Notes: generated from the letters alone by a model not told the origin. A stretch of DNA of 64,000 nt from Chitinophagales bacterium (GCA_013298845.1 JAAFJN010000001.1:124001-188000), one strand, 5' to 3'; shown: positions 41,557-51,147, counted from the stretch's first letter. Program-made: numbers and translations.

Positions 41557-44224
41557 TCCCGCTTTTCTGAAGCATTTCGCTCAGGTCGGCGTTAAAACTA
41601 TCTTTTTTTGCTAATTCTTCCAAAGTCAGGTGCATGCGGTACTGCCAATAGTGTTTGGGATTGGCCGGTACGTTAATACGTTCGTCGTTGGGATTTTCGC
41701 GGCGCAAATCGCCGTCAATACCCATCAAATCCTGCAATTGGAAAATACTCCACATGGCGGGCGAAAAAATATGCTGTTCCACGATGGAGCGATTAATCCA
41801 CGGTTCGCAGAAAAACGGCGCGTCGCCTTCGCCCTGCAATTGTTCGTTGTAAAACCGTTGGGTGAGCGAACGGTCTTCTTCCCACCAGCCGCGAATGGTG
41901 CTCATATCGTGGGTAGAAGGCGTTACCACCGCCAGATAAGGGCTGTCTTTGGGGTGGAAAAAGGCCGATCCAATTTTTTTGGGCATCCGCTGGATTTCCA
42001 GCGATAAAATACCCAGGTCGCGCATCACATCGGGGACGCAGGCGGGAACCATGCCCAGGTCTTCGCCGCAGATCAACATTCGGGTGGCCCGTTTCAGCGC
42101 GGGTAGTTTTTCCATCGCTTCCCGTTGCCAAAAATCGTCTTGCCGACGGAAAAAATAATCCAGGTACAGGCCGTTGATTTTGGATTTTATCGAATCATCC
42201 AAATGGCGGAAACTGCTGATTTTGTCAATGCCAAAACGGAAATGCAAACCGCCCTGCTCATCTTCCAGCAAAATCACGTTGGCCAACAGGCTAAACAAAC
42301 CATCGCGGAGTTGGACGTTCAATTCAGATGCCGGTTGTTGGTCCATCCAGGCCTGGATCTTGCGCTGGGAGTTAAATTCCGGCTTAAATTCGTATTGGTT
42401 GGTACCGGTTTGCACTTGCAGGAACGGGCGAATATGGGGCACATCGTCGCCAAAGGTTTCCCACAGTACGCGTTCGGAGATATAAGGTTTGCAAAAACGA
42501 TCTCGGTTAAAACCAATGCCCATTTGCCAAAATTCCTGCTCGCGCACGGGAATGGCGGGCACAAAACGACCCAAAATACCTTCAATCGAATCCAGCGGAA
42601 TACTCCAAATGCGGAAAAAACCCAAAATATGGTCAATTCGGAAAGCGTCGAAATAAAGGCTCATTTGCTCAAAACGCTGCCGCCACCACGCAAAACCATC
42701 GGCTTTCATACGGTCCCAATTGTACGTTGGGAAACCCCAGTTTTGACCCGTGGCCGCAAAATCATCGGGGGGAGCACCCGCCTGCCGACTCATGTTGTAG
42801 AGTTCGGGGGCCACCCAGGCATCGCAGGAATAGCGATAAATACCGATGGGAATATCTCCCTTCAGCACCAAACCTTTCGCGTGGGCATAATCGGTGGCTT
42901 CTTTGAGTTGCAGGTGCAAATGCCATTGCACAAAATAATGGAAAGCAATGTCGCGGTACGATTTTGCCCCCGGTTTGGTCAACCCGTCAATGTCTTTTTG
43001 TTGATAAACGCTGTATTTTTTCCACTGCGTAAAATCGGAGGTGCCGTTTTGTTCTTTTAACCAGGTAAACACGGCGTACGGCACCAACCAATGTTTGTTT
43101 TCTCCAAAATAAGCCAAAAAAGCCTTGTCACTCAGCGTTGATTCGCCCAATTCGGCGTACAACAAACGCATGGCTTTGGCTTTTTCCTCCATAACGGCTT
43201 CGTAATCCACCGCTTCGAGGCTATTTAGCGTTTTTTGTTTTTTGTCAAAATCCTTCAGCAGCGCGGCGTGTTTTTTACCGGCAACGGCCTTTACATTTAC
43301 ATACAAAGGGTGCAGCGCAAACGCCGAAACGGCCGCGTACGGGTACGAGTCCGTCCAGGTTCCGGTGGCCGAAGTATCGTTCACGGGCAACAATTGCAAC
43401 AATTTCATGCCAATGGACGCCGCCCAATCGGTCAACACTTTGAGGTCGGTAAATTCGCCGGTGCCGTAACTGTTATTGGTGCGCAAACTAAACACCGGTA
43501 TGGCCACACCCGCTCCTTTGAACCCGGTATTGGGCAAACGCACAAAACCATCGTGCAAAACAACGGCATTGGCGGCATCTCCGGCAAAATAAAGGGTGCG
43601 GTTGTCGCCGCTTTCAAAACGCAGGAACTGTTTGGTCGTTTCGCTCCATACGCCGTATTTGTACGCCAGCGGAAAATCGTCGTGGCTGAGGTCGGCGCGG
43701 GCAATCCACCAATCGCCGCTGCGGTTCATCAGAATGGGTTGGGTAACGCTCCAGTCGTGCAGACCATGCCCCGACCCAATGAGACAGAGGCGTTCACCCG
43801 CCCGCAGCAAAGGGGCTTTGGCGCGAAATTCATGGGTGTATTTGGCAATTTGTTTGACCTTGGCGGTGTCGCCATCCGGTTTAAAAAAAATATCTTTAAA
43901 CGGTTGGGTGGCAAAAGCGTGTTCGTACGCCCCGCCATCGCTCCAGGTATCTACCACCTGAACGTCGCCTTTGGTGTGCTGCGCCAGGTCAATGGTGCGT
44001 TCCCACTCCCAGTCGTTGAGCGGGAGTTTGCCGGTACTATGCAGTTCGTACTGGTATTTAATGGCCCCGGAGGGCTTTTTATCCGTAATATCGAGGGCAA
44101 AATGCCAAAATTCCTGATTGACATATTGCATGGGATGGTGTTGCACCTGCCCATGGTGATCGAGGACTATAACGAGGTTTTCACCAAATTTGGTGCTGTA
44201 ACGCAGGTAGAAGTGTACCTTCAT
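41549..44224 (-). CDS. malQ: 4-alpha-glucanotransferase (amylomaltase), DPE2-type with tandem CBM20
   Basis: 891 residues, far longer than the ~500-residue enterobacterial MalQ. Two N-terminal starch-binding CBM20-like domains (1-110 and 130-250: MKVHFYLRYSTKFGENLVI, ALDITDKKPSGAIKYQYEL; APLLRAGERLCLIGSG, WWIARADLS) precede a GH77 core with GVAIPVFSLRTNNSYGTGEF, FDAFRIDHILGFFRIWSIP (nucleophile Asp), LICGEDLGMVPA (acid/base Glu) and TPSTHDMSTIRGWW (third Asp). This is the plant DPE2/Bacteroidota layout that transfers glucosyl units between maltose and glycans. It lies 6 bases after adk. Confidence 0.95.
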   Translation of the reverse strand: MKVHFYLRYSTKFGENLVIVLDHHGQVQHHPMQYVNQEFWHFALDITDKKPSGAIKYQYELHSTGKLPLNDWEWERTIDLAQHTKGDVQVVDTWSDGGAYEHAFATQPFKDIFFKPDGDTAKVKQIAKYTHEFRAKAPLLRAGERLCLIGSGHGLHDWSVTQPILMNRSGDWWIARADLSHDDFPLAYKYGVWSETTKQFLRFESGDNRTLYFAGDAANAVVLHDGFVRLPNTGFKGAGVAIPVFSLRTNNSYGTGEFTDLKVLTDWAASIGMKLLQLLPVNDTSATGTWTDSYPYAAVSAFALHPLYVNVKAVAGKKHAALLKDFDKKQKTLNSLEAVDYEAVMEEKAKAMRLLYAELGESTLSDKAFLAYFGENKHWLVPYAVFTWLKEQNGTSDFTQWKKYSVYQQKDIDGLTKPGAKSYRDIAFHYFVQWHLHLQLKEATDYAHAKGLVLKGDIPIGIYRYSCDAWVAPELYNMSRQAGAPPDDFAATGQNWGFPTYNWDRMKADGFAWWRQRFEQMSLYFDAFRIDHILGFFRIWSIPLDSIEGILGRFVPAIPVREQEFWQMGIGFNRDRFCKPYISERVLWETFGDDVPHIRPFLQVQTGTNQYEFKPEFNSQRKIQAWMDQQPASELNVQLRDGLFSLLANVILLEDEQGGLHFRFGIDKISSFRHLDDSIKSKINGLYLDYFFRRQDDFWQREAMEKLPALKRATRMLICGEDLGMVPACVPDVMRDLGILSLEIQRMPKKIGSAFFHPKDSPYLAVVTPSTHDMSTIRGWWEEDRSLTQRFYNEQLQGEGDAPFFCEPWINRSIVEQHIFSPAMWSIFQLQDLMGIDGDLRRENPNDERINVPANPKHYWQYRMHLTLEELAKKDSFNADLSEMLQKSGRK

Positions 44225-44230
44225 AAAAAA

Positions 44231-44803
44231 TTAAAGTTGGTCAATGGTGCTGCACAAGCGCTCAAAAATATCATCAATGGAACCTACACCCGCAATGCTG
44301 TGGCTTTTGCCGAGTTCGGCGTAGTAGTCAAAAACGGGGGTTGTTTGTTCTTTGTACACGGTGATCCGGTTGCGAATGATACTTTCGTCGTTGTCGTCGG
44401 GGCGACCCGATGATTTACCCCGGTTGAGGATACGGGTAACAATTTCTTCTTCATCAACATCCAGGGCGATTAATCCGGCAATTTCGGTACCCATATCGGC
44501 CAATAAACGATCCAATGCTTCGGCCTGCGGAATAGTACGCGGGAAGCCGTCGAAAATAAACCCGGTGGCTTCCGGGTGCATTTCTACCTTGTTGCGCAAC
44601 ATGCCAATGGTTACTTCATCCGGTACCAAACGACCTTCGGCCATATAGGCTTTGGCTTGCAGGCCCAACGGCGTGTTATTACCCATTTCATAGCGGAACA
44701 AATCGCCCGTACTGATGTGGACAAGACCGTATTTTTCAATCAAACGCTCCGCTTGTGTGCCTTTTCCCGAACCCGGAGGACCAAAAAGTATAAGATTCTT
44801 CAT
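44231..44803 (-). CDS. adk: Adenylate kinase, short form
   Basis: 190 residues from ATG 44803 (MKNLILFGPPGSGKGTQAER); the upstream frame to 44911 has no conserved residues. P-loop GPPGSGKGTQ, NMP-binding YGLVHISTGDLFR, GFIFDGFPRTIPQAE and the short lid of non-zinc type (RGKSSGRPDDNDESIIRNRI) are complete. It balances AMP, ADP and ATP. A long leader follows a -7 box at 44919-44926. The gene is followed closely by malQ, an unusual operon partner. Confidence 0.97.
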   Translation of the reverse strand: MKNLILFGPPGSGKGTQAERLIEKYGLVHISTGDLFRYEMGNNTPLGLQAKAYMAEGRLVPDEVTIGMLRNKVEMHPEATGFIFDGFPRTIPQAEALDRLLADMGTEIAGLIALDVDEEEIVTRILNRGKSSGRPDDNDESIIRNRITVYKEQTTPVFDYYAELGKSHSIAGVGSIDDIFERLCSTIDQL

Positions 44804-44918
44804 GTATAGAATGATAATAAAAGTAAGGTGATTAGTGAAAGAAAATGCCATTTTCAGCGTCCTTGCCGGGTGTTGAACAACCCCGTTCGGGCAGCATTTG
44901 TCTGTTGGCACGAAGTCG

Positions 44919-44926
44919 CAAAAATA
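44919..44926 (-). promoter_or_regulatory. -7 box of the adk-malQ operon
   Basis: Minus strand TATTTTTG, predicting a start about 110 bases before the adk ATG. A leader this long is unusual in this window, where most boxes are within 30 bases of the start. No -33 element was seen. Confidence 0.4.
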
Positions 44927-45239
44927 AGGTGATATTTATGGTTTATTAAAGAATTTGCGGTGGGGTTTTGAAAATCAGAATAAAATTTTGAATCGCTCCA
45001 TTCAAAAGGATTTTTTTCTGAAAAAAGGTTTTTTTCTTGTCAAAAAAGCCTTCTGTTGCGAAGCAAATTGGGATGACGATGTTGTTGACCAGCCCGTTTA
45101 ACGGGCAAAATAGCACATTTGCGCCAAATTACATCGCTCGGTGACGGGTTGCTGGCTCAGAAACAGGCTTGGCCCCGCCAACACTACCGCTGCCCGGGGC
45201 GATTTCGCACAAAATCCCTTTGAAGGTAAACGGTGGTGT
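44927..45239. other. Intergenic region with short palindrome and unexplained codon-like stretch
   Basis: No gene is called. It holds a 15-base palindrome (GCCCGTTTAACGGGC, 45092-45106) and poly-T/A tracts. A GC-richer part from 45107 to 45239 reads like coding sequence in more than one frame: on the plus strand GLAPPTLPLPGAISHKIPLK, on the minus strand LCEIAPGSGSVGGAKPVSEP. Neither has a recognisable start. This pattern is often seen in dispersed intergenic repeats; I cannot confirm that from one copy. Confidence 0.4.
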
Positions 45240-47447
45240 TTACAACCGCACTTCCAGCGTCACCGAGACGCTGCGACCGTCGGCGGGAATGATACCCGGT
45301 CCCGGATAGGCTTCGGCGCGGCGGGTAAAATACATGGTATTGAACAGGTTATTGCAATTGGCTTCGAGGGTGAAGCGTTTCCAGCACCAGGCAGCGCCAA
45401 AATCGGCAACGGCATAAGCGGGAATTTGGCCATTTACCCCGGAAGCCGTGCGCACGGCGTTGGTGGCATCGGTGAAGTGGCGGGCCGTCCAGGCGTAGTT
45501 GAATGACGCGCGAAACGCTCCGCGTCCGTAGGTCAGGCCCGTGCGGAACAACACCGGTGGGGCTTGTTCCACCCGTTTGTTGCGGATACTATTGTCGTCG
45601 GTATTGATATAACGGGCATCTACCAGCGCGAGGTTGACGAATACCGACAGGCGGTTTAACGAATCGCGGGGGGCTAATTTTTTCCAAATATGCGCTTCCA
45701 CAAACGATTCAATCCCGATGTTCCGGGAATCGGCAATATTGGTCCGCAGGCGATAATCGTTGTAGAGCGGCGGCTGATCGGCGCGCAGCAACAACCCAAT
45801 TCGGTCGCTGTAAGCCATGTAAAAGGCGGTAATATCGGCGTTGAGCCAGCGGTTGCGGCGGGTCCGAAAACCGAGGTCGGCGGTGTAGCCCCGTTCGTCC
45901 CGGATATCGGGATCCACGCGGCCATTGGGGTTATCAATGCGCAAATCGGTGAAATTGATGGCGCGGTAGTTTTGCGAAAAATTGGCGTACCACTCGTACC
46001 CGGCGTTGGGTTTCCAGGAAACACCGGTTCCAAACAACAAAAACGCCCGTTGGCGGTCGAGGGTTTCCTCCTGGCGGGTTTCGGAAATGAGGTTGCCCGC
46101 AAAATCAAAAACGCGCTGTTTGTAATACCCCGACGCTTTAGTATCAATGTATTCCCACCGCAAACCCGGCGTGATGGTGAGTCGCGGCGAAATAAAAAAG
46201 ATATTCTCCACAAAAGCCGCGTAATTGTAATTGGGGAAGGTATAATCCGATTTTTCGACGTTTTCGGGGTTTAAAAAATAAAAATCGGGGCCGGTACCGT
46301 TGTTGGCTTCGCCTTGTCGGGCAACGGTAGTGCCTTTGTAAGCGCGCACCCCAGCGAGCAATGTATGGTCGCGTTCGCCGGTGCGGTAGCGGTGGAGCAG
46401 GCGAATTTCGCTGCCGTTGTTCACAAATTGCCCGTTGATAAAGTCGCGGTTTTGGCCAAAATCAATGTTATTGGCGGGCGACAAATTGCCCAAAGCCAAC
46501 CTTTTGGCGCGCAAAGCAAAATTGCGGATGTTGATTTTGGTAAAATCGGAAATTTCGTATTCCAAACCCACCATCGCCAGGTTCCATTCCACGCGAAACC
46601 AGTTGCGGTCGCGGTACGAACGGCGCGGGTCCTGCTCAAACAACGCATCGGTGAGGCCGCCGGGCTGCTGCGCCTGATAATTCATGCCGGTGTATTCAAC
46701 ATCCAGCGACAGGCGCGGCGTGATGTGGTAATGCACATCGGCGTAGCCATTGTTGAGTTCAAAACCGCCGTTGGTGCGCCAGCCATTGCCCTGTTTGCGC
46801 TGAAAAAAGGTGTGGTATTCCAGTTTTCCGTCGTTCACCGAGCCGCGCAGGCTGTTAAAACTGCTGAATAAACCAAACGAACCCACCGTTTGGCGGCCCA
46901 CGTACGCTACCGGGCGGTCGCCCCCGGGCTGCCGGATGATAAAATTGAGCAGGCCGCCAAATTGCGTACCGTATTGCAACGAAGCCGCGCCGCGCACCAC
47001 CTCGATGCGTTCGAGGGCTTCGGCGGGCGGGGTGTAATAACTTTCGGGGTAACCCAGCGCATCCGCACTGATGTCGTAGCCGTTTTGGCGGGTATTAAAA
47101 TTGGAGGTTCGGTTGGGACTAAGACCGCGACCACCCACGCCCAATTGCAAACCGGCCCCGTCGCTTTCCCAAATATTTAACCCCGCCACTTTGGCAAATA
47201 CCTGCCGGGCATTGTTGGTGGCGAGGTTGGCCGTAAGGGCACTTACCTGCACCACTTCACTTTTTTTACCTTCATAAATGGCCAATCCTTCCACCGCCCG
47301 CAACCGTTGCAGACCATCCTGCGCGGCTTTAATATCCACCGATTTCAGTTGTTGGGTAGCCAGAGAATCCGTTTGTTGGGCGGCAGCGGCCAAGGGCAGC
47401 AACAAGAGCCAACCAGCGGCGATAAGGGTATTTTTATTTGTCATCAT
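45240..47447 (-). CDS. TonB-dependent receptor, FecA/siderophore type
   Basis: 735 residues from ATG 47447 (MMTNKNTLIAAGWLLLLPLA, signal peptide ending AAAQQ). Plug domain motifs: VQVSALTANLATNNARQVFA, VAGLNIWESDGAGLQLGVG, GRGLSPNRTSNFNTRQNGYD, EALERIEVVRGAASLQYGTQ, GGLLNFIIRQ. A 22-strand barrel follows, ending VTLEVRL. The arrangement is closest to ferric dicitrate-type receptors. Its start overlaps the end of the HTTM gene by 14 bases, so the two are one unit. Iron or another metal chelate is the likely cargo; this is inference. Confidence 0.9.
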   Translation of the reverse strand: MMTNKNTLIAAGWLLLLPLAAAAQQTDSLATQQLKSVDIKAAQDGLQRLRAVEGLAIYEGKKSEVVQVSALTANLATNNARQVFAKVAGLNIWESDGAGLQLGVGGRGLSPNRTSNFNTRQNGYDISADALGYPESYYTPPAEALERIEVVRGAASLQYGTQFGGLLNFIIRQPGGDRPVAYVGRQTVGSFGLFSSFNSLRGSVNDGKLEYHTFFQRKQGNGWRTNGGFELNNGYADVHYHITPRLSLDVEYTGMNYQAQQPGGLTDALFEQDPRRSYRDRNWFRVEWNLAMVGLEYEISDFTKINIRNFALRAKRLALGNLSPANNIDFGQNRDFINGQFVNNGSEIRLLHRYRTGERDHTLLAGVRAYKGTTVARQGEANNGTGPDFYFLNPENVEKSDYTFPNYNYAAFVENIFFISPRLTITPGLRWEYIDTKASGYYKQRVFDFAGNLISETRQEETLDRQRAFLLFGTGVSWKPNAGYEWYANFSQNYRAINFTDLRIDNPNGRVDPDIRDERGYTADLGFRTRRNRWLNADITAFYMAYSDRIGLLLRADQPPLYNDYRLRTNIADSRNIGIESFVEAHIWKKLAPRDSLNRLSVFVNLALVDARYINTDDNSIRNKRVEQAPPVLFRTGLTYGRGAFRASFNYAWTARHFTDATNAVRTASGVNGQIPAYAVADFGAAWCWKRFTLEANCNNLFNTMYFTRRAEAYPGPGIIPADGRSVSVTLEVRL

Positions 47448-48810
47448 GATGTGGTAAAATCCAGTTTTTGGGCCTCCAGGAATCCCGGATGGTGGTGAGG
47501 TCGAGTTGGGGATCAATGAGTAATTGACCGGGGCGACCATTGAGGGTAACATATACTTCGGCGCGAACAACGGGGTTTTTAACCCCATTTCGCGTGTAAA
47601 AATCGGCCAAAAAATGCGCGAATTGTAAAATCATATCCGGCTGCATGGCCATTTGTTTTTCCTGGTGGGCGCACAAAAATTCGCCGTTGTTCACCACGCC
47701 TTCGCGGCCCGTTTGGCGGTCTTTTACAAAAAAAGTGGCGGTACCGGCTTTTTCCATCAACATCACGCGCCACGAAAAACGGTAACCTTCTTCGGTCCAG
47801 AACAAATTGCCGGGGTACAACAAATAACGCCACGGAAACAACACCTGAAATGCCAGGTACGCCCCCAAAACGGCCATTCCCCAACGCGGTAAACGGCGGT
47901 GTGTAGCGGCGGTGGTGGTTGGGCGGTTTCCCAAAAAAGCAAGCACTTTTTCGTGCCATTGTTCCGAAAAAAAGAGCAACACCACGCCGGTCATAACCAA
48001 TGGAAAAACGCCAATTTGGAACATTAGCCCCGTAATGGCGTGAAAAGCCACCACGGCCAAATACGCCCACGGCCGGGCGCGGTGATTCAGCAGGAAAAAA
48101 ACGATGGTGCAATCGTACAACATACCCGCCCAACTAAACGCCCAGGGCAACCACGACAGCGTCATCAACGGCCCAATAACCGGCAAAGTATCGTTGGCCG
48201 GTAACCAAATGCGCAAAGGCATCGCTTCCATGAGCCACGCGTAGTTGATTTTGGCCAAACCCGCGTAGACGTACACCAACGCAATTTGGATTTTGAACAA
48301 AAAAATGGGCCATTGCGGGGTCGTGGCGCTCGCAAGACCGGGCCAAAGCCACGCATCTACTGAAAAACGCCGGTGGGCGGGCACCCAAATCAGCCAAAAA
48401 GCCACTAAACTAACAAAATAGTAGTGGTTTAGGTAGTACGTGAGGTCGAGCAGTTCGACGTACGTGAAGGTGAGGAAAAAAATAGCCGCCGAAAAACGGT
48501 ACAACAACCCGAATAAAATCCCCAAAGCGCCCAGTAACATGGCTGCGTGCAGGACGTACATAGCATTGGGCGACAATACTTCTACCCACTCGAAACCGTA
48601 ATATTTGAACGTAAAACGGGCGTTGAGGAAATGGTCTTCGATCCAGCCCAAGTACCAAAACCGAAGCACACTGAACACCATTGCCGCGCCAAACAAGATC
48701 CGGAAACTCACCAATGGCGCAATCGCAACGGGCCGGTTGAGCGCGTCGAGTCCTTGTTGAATGTTGTTCCGAAAATATTTAGCGTTCAAAATTGTGGTTC
48801 GTTTAGCCAC
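47434..48810 (-). CDS. Vitamin K-dependent gamma-carboxylase-like HTTM protein
   Basis: 458 residues with a GTG start at 48810 (MAKRTTILNAKYFR). Several transmembrane helices (VSFRILFGAAMVFSVLRFWY, AMLLGALGILFGLLYRF, LTFTYVELLDLTYYLNHYY) make up the HTTM domain. A C-terminal part has the carboxylase-like WTEEGYRFSWRVMLMEK. Human GGCX uses vitamin K to carboxylate glutamates; bacterial homologues have unknown substrates. The last 14 bases overlap the start of the TonB receptor gene, an arrangement that implies a shared role in the envelope. Confidence 0.9.
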   Translation of the reverse strand: MAKRTTILNAKYFRNNIQQGLDALNRPVAIAPLVSFRILFGAAMVFSVLRFWYLGWIEDHFLNARFTFKYYGFEWVEVLSPNAMYVLHAAMLLGALGILFGLLYRFSAAIFFLTFTYVELLDLTYYLNHYYFVSLVAFWLIWVPAHRRFSVDAWLWPGLASATTPQWPIFLFKIQIALVYVYAGLAKINYAWLMEAMPLRIWLPANDTLPVIGPLMTLSWLPWAFSWAGMLYDCTIVFFLLNHRARPWAYLAVVAFHAITGLMFQIGVFPLVMTGVVLLFFSEQWHEKVLAFLGNRPTTTAATHRRLPRWGMAVLGAYLAFQVLFPWRYLLYPGNLFWTEEGYRFSWRVMLMEKAGTATFFVKDRQTGREGVVNNGEFLCAHQEKQMAMQPDMILQFAHFLADFYTRNGVKNPVVRAEVYVTLNGRPGQLLIDPQLDLTTIRDSWRPKNWILPHHDDK

Positions 48811-48953
48811 AAAACAACCATTTTTGCATCCGGGTCATTTTGCAGCCGCAAAATTCGTTTATTTAGACAAAATAAAAATAGCATTTTCAAAATTTTGACA
48901 AAAAACAGACTTGTGGTGCGCGGGCACGGCGGGTTTTCGCAACGGTAAACACG

Positions 48954-50207
48954 GTGTTTCAACAATACAAACAAGGTATAAAATGGTCGGCCATCGGGAC
49001 GGCAGGAACGGTCGCGCTGCAAATGGTGCAAATGGTGGTGTTTGCGCGGCTCGCTGGTCCCCGCGAGGCGGGTTTGTTTGCGCTGGCCATGACGGTAGCT
49101 GCGTTTTTGTCCCCTTTTGCCGAAGCGGGTTTGGGACAGGCGGTTATTCAGGCCAAAGACCTTCAGGGGCGGCAAGTGGCGGTGTTGGGGTGGCTAAATT
49201 TCGGGATTGGCGCGGTTATTTTGGTCATTTGCGGGGTGGCGGCGCCTTGGTTAGGTGCCTGGTACCAATCGCCGGAGGTGGCCCCTTTAATCGTATTTAT
49301 CGCGGTGCCGCTGTTGTTTATGCCTTTTGCGGTGCAGTACGGCGGCCTGATGATTCGGAACGTGCGGTTCGACCAGGCGGCCCGGGTCGAATTAATCGCA
49401 TCCGGGTTGGGTTTTGTGGTCATGTTGGCCTTGGCCGTGCGCGGTTACGGGGCCTGGGCCATGGCCTGGAGCCACGTTCTGAAAACATTGGCGGCTTGCG
49501 CGGGTTCGTGGTGGTACGGTCGGCAACATTTGCACATTCCCTGGTGGCATCCGGCCCCGCTGCGCGATGCGCTGGTGTTGGTGCGGCTGGGTCTGTTTGA
49601 TCTGGCGGCCCGTTGGACCGACGGGGCAGTGCATTACACCGATAAATTATTGGTGGGTAAATGGCTGGGTACGGCGGCGTTGGGGATTTATAACCAGGCT
49701 TTTTCGTTGTATTTGCTGCCCATTACCAAGTTGAGCAGCATTATTACCAAGGTGGCTTTTCCGGTAACGGCCCGCCTGCAAGATGATTCGGCGGCTGTTC
49801 AGGCGTTTTTTGAGCGGGCATCGCGGCAATTGATGCTGGTGCTGCTCCCGGTCTACGGTGCAATGGGCCTTTTTGCCGAAACCATTATTATTACGCTCTA
49901 CGGTGAACAATGGCTGCCGGCGGTGCCGGTGTTGCGCATCTTGTCGGTGGCCGGTGTGGTGCGTACTTTTGTAGTGCTATTGCCGCAGGTATTGCGCGGA
50001 TTGGGCCGTCCGCAGGTGTATTTTTTCTTTTTAATGGCGTTGCTGGTGGGCGGAAATACCGTTTTATGCCTTGCGCTAACGCTGGACAATTCGGTCAACA
50101 GCGCAGCCTGGAGCCGGGTAGTGACGTCGTTGGTGGTGGAATTACCGTTGGCGTATTGGTTGGCGCGGAAATGTGGGATTTCTTTGCGTGGGGTGTTTTG
50201 TTGGTAA
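48954..50207 (+). CDS. Oligosaccharide flippase (Wzx/RfbX-like)
   Basis: 417 residues with a GTG start at 48954 (MFQQYKQGIKWSAIGTAG, the usual Wzx entry). About 12 transmembrane helices are predicted by eye (LGWLNFGIGAVILVICGVAA, LIVFIAVPLLFMPFAVQYG, LMLVLLPVYGAMGLFAETII). DKLLVGKWLGTAALGIYNQA is the typical central motif. It should flip lipid-linked sugars across the inner membrane. It is somewhat shorter than the usual 470-490 residues at its C-terminus. No glycosyltransferase is adjacent. It ends 3 bases from the convergent cdsA. Confidence 0.88.
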   Translation: MFQQYKQGIKWSAIGTAGTVALQMVQMVVFARLAGPREAGLFALAMTVAAFLSPFAEAGLGQAVIQAKDLQGRQVAVLGWLNFGIGAVILVICGVAAPWLGAWYQSPEVAPLIVFIAVPLLFMPFAVQYGGLMIRNVRFDQAARVELIASGLGFVVMLALAVRGYGAWAMAWSHVLKTLAACAGSWWYGRQHLHIPWWHPAPLRDALVLVRLGLFDLAARWTDGAVHYTDKLLVGKWLGTAALGIYNQAFSLYLLPITKLSSIITKVAFPVTARLQDDSAAVQAFFERASRQLMLVLLPVYGAMGLFAETIIITLYGEQWLPAVPVLRILSVAGVVRTFVVLLPQVLRGLGRPQVYFFFLMALLVGGNTVLCLALTLDNSVNSAAWSRVVTSLVVELPLAYWLARKCGISLRGVFCW

Positions 50208-50210
50208 AAT

Positions 50211-51044
50211 TTACCAAATCCGCAACACCAACCAAACAAACGGCAGCAGGAACACAAACGAATCAAAACGGTCCAAAAAGCCGCCGTGACCGGGCATGAT
50301 ATTCCCCGAATCCTTTACGCCCACGCTGCGCTTGAGCATGGACTCAATTAAATCGCCGATGGTGCCAAATACCGCTACACAAGCCGCAATAGCGACCCAT
50401 TGCGCCGGGCTGTAAACCGTCAGATAATGCGAAACGCCCCAGGCGATCAGAACGGTGCATACGATGCCGCCGAGGGTGCCTTCCCAGGTTTTTTTGGGCG
50501 AAATGCGCGGAAAAAACGGCGTTTTGCCCACCATTGATCCCGTCAAATAAGCAAAAGTATCGTTCATCCAGTTCAATACCAAAATGCCAAATACCCGCAG
50601 CGGCGCGTATTGGTCGTTGGGCATGGCAATATCTACCAGCAAGGCCAGTGGAATACCCACGTACACCAACCCCAACAAAAAATGACCGATATTGGTAAAC
50701 GGCCGCTCCGATGCGAGCAGCAATTCCACCATCCACAACGCGTAAAAAGGGAGCAATACCAGCACCGTTAATAACCACGGATGGTGCTGCGTGGATAAAA
50801 TTCCCAATCCGGGATACAAAAAATGTACCCCCGTGATGAGAAAGGGCAACGTGGCCAAAACCGTTCCGGCGTATTTTCGGAATGCCAGATGATCGGTTTG
50901 CGGATCAAAACTCAGTTTCATCAGTTCCCAAGCCGAACCGGCGGTTACGACGCCAAAAAGGGCTAAAAACGACAAATAGCCGCCAAAAATGCCACCCACC
51001 ACAATAATCACAAAGAAAAAGGCCGAAATAGCGCGTTGTTTCAT
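50211..51044 (-). CDS. cdsA: Phosphatidate cytidylyltransferase
   Basis: 277 residues from ATG 51044 (MKQRAISAFFFVIIVVGGIF); the frame to 51092 lies upstream of the promoter. Multiple membrane helices and the CDP-diglyceride signature: ISPKKTWEGTLGG followed by MLKRSVGVKDSGNIMPGHGG and FLDRFDSFVFLLP. It makes CDP-diacylglycerol, the precursor of all phospholipids. Faces the GT-C/TPR gene across a shared promoter region. Confidence 0.96.
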   Translation of the reverse strand: MKQRAISAFFFVIIVVGGIFGGYLSFLALFGVVTAGSAWELMKLSFDPQTDHLAFRKYAGTVLATLPFLITGVHFLYPGLGILSTQHHPWLLTVLVLLPFYALWMVELLLASERPFTNIGHFLLGLVYVGIPLALLVDIAMPNDQYAPLRVFGILVLNWMNDTFAYLTGSMVGKTPFFPRISPKKTWEGTLGGIVCTVLIAWGVSHYLTVYSPAQWVAIAACVAVFGTIGDLIESMLKRSVGVKDSGNIMPGHGGFLDRFDSFVFLLPFVWLVLRIW

Positions 51045-51067
51045 AGTATAATACACTTTAGACCGGG

Positions 51068-51075
51068 CAAATGTA
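51068..51075 (-). promoter_or_regulatory. -7 box of cdsA
   Basis: Minus strand TACATTTG, 24 bases before the cdsA ATG at 51044. A TTG is present at 51092-51090 but only 14 bases away. Lies 34 bases from the divergent -7 box at 51109. Confidence 0.5.
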
Positions 51076-51108
51076 GGCAAAGCCCTATTCAATTAGCATT
51101 CTTTATGC

Positions 51109-51116
51109 TACTTTTG
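51109..51116 (+). promoter_or_regulatory. -7 box of the GT-C/TPR gene
   Basis: TACTTTTG on the plus strand, 32 bases before the ATG at 51148. Together with the cdsA box it forms a compact divergent promoter region of about 100 bases. Confidence 0.5.
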
Positions 51117-51147
51117 CGCTGAATTGTACGGTCCAACTATCACGTAG

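Noticed and set aside
43235-44413. 392-codon plus-strand open frame
   Set aside because: Antisense to malQ and adk; no motif and unlikely composition.
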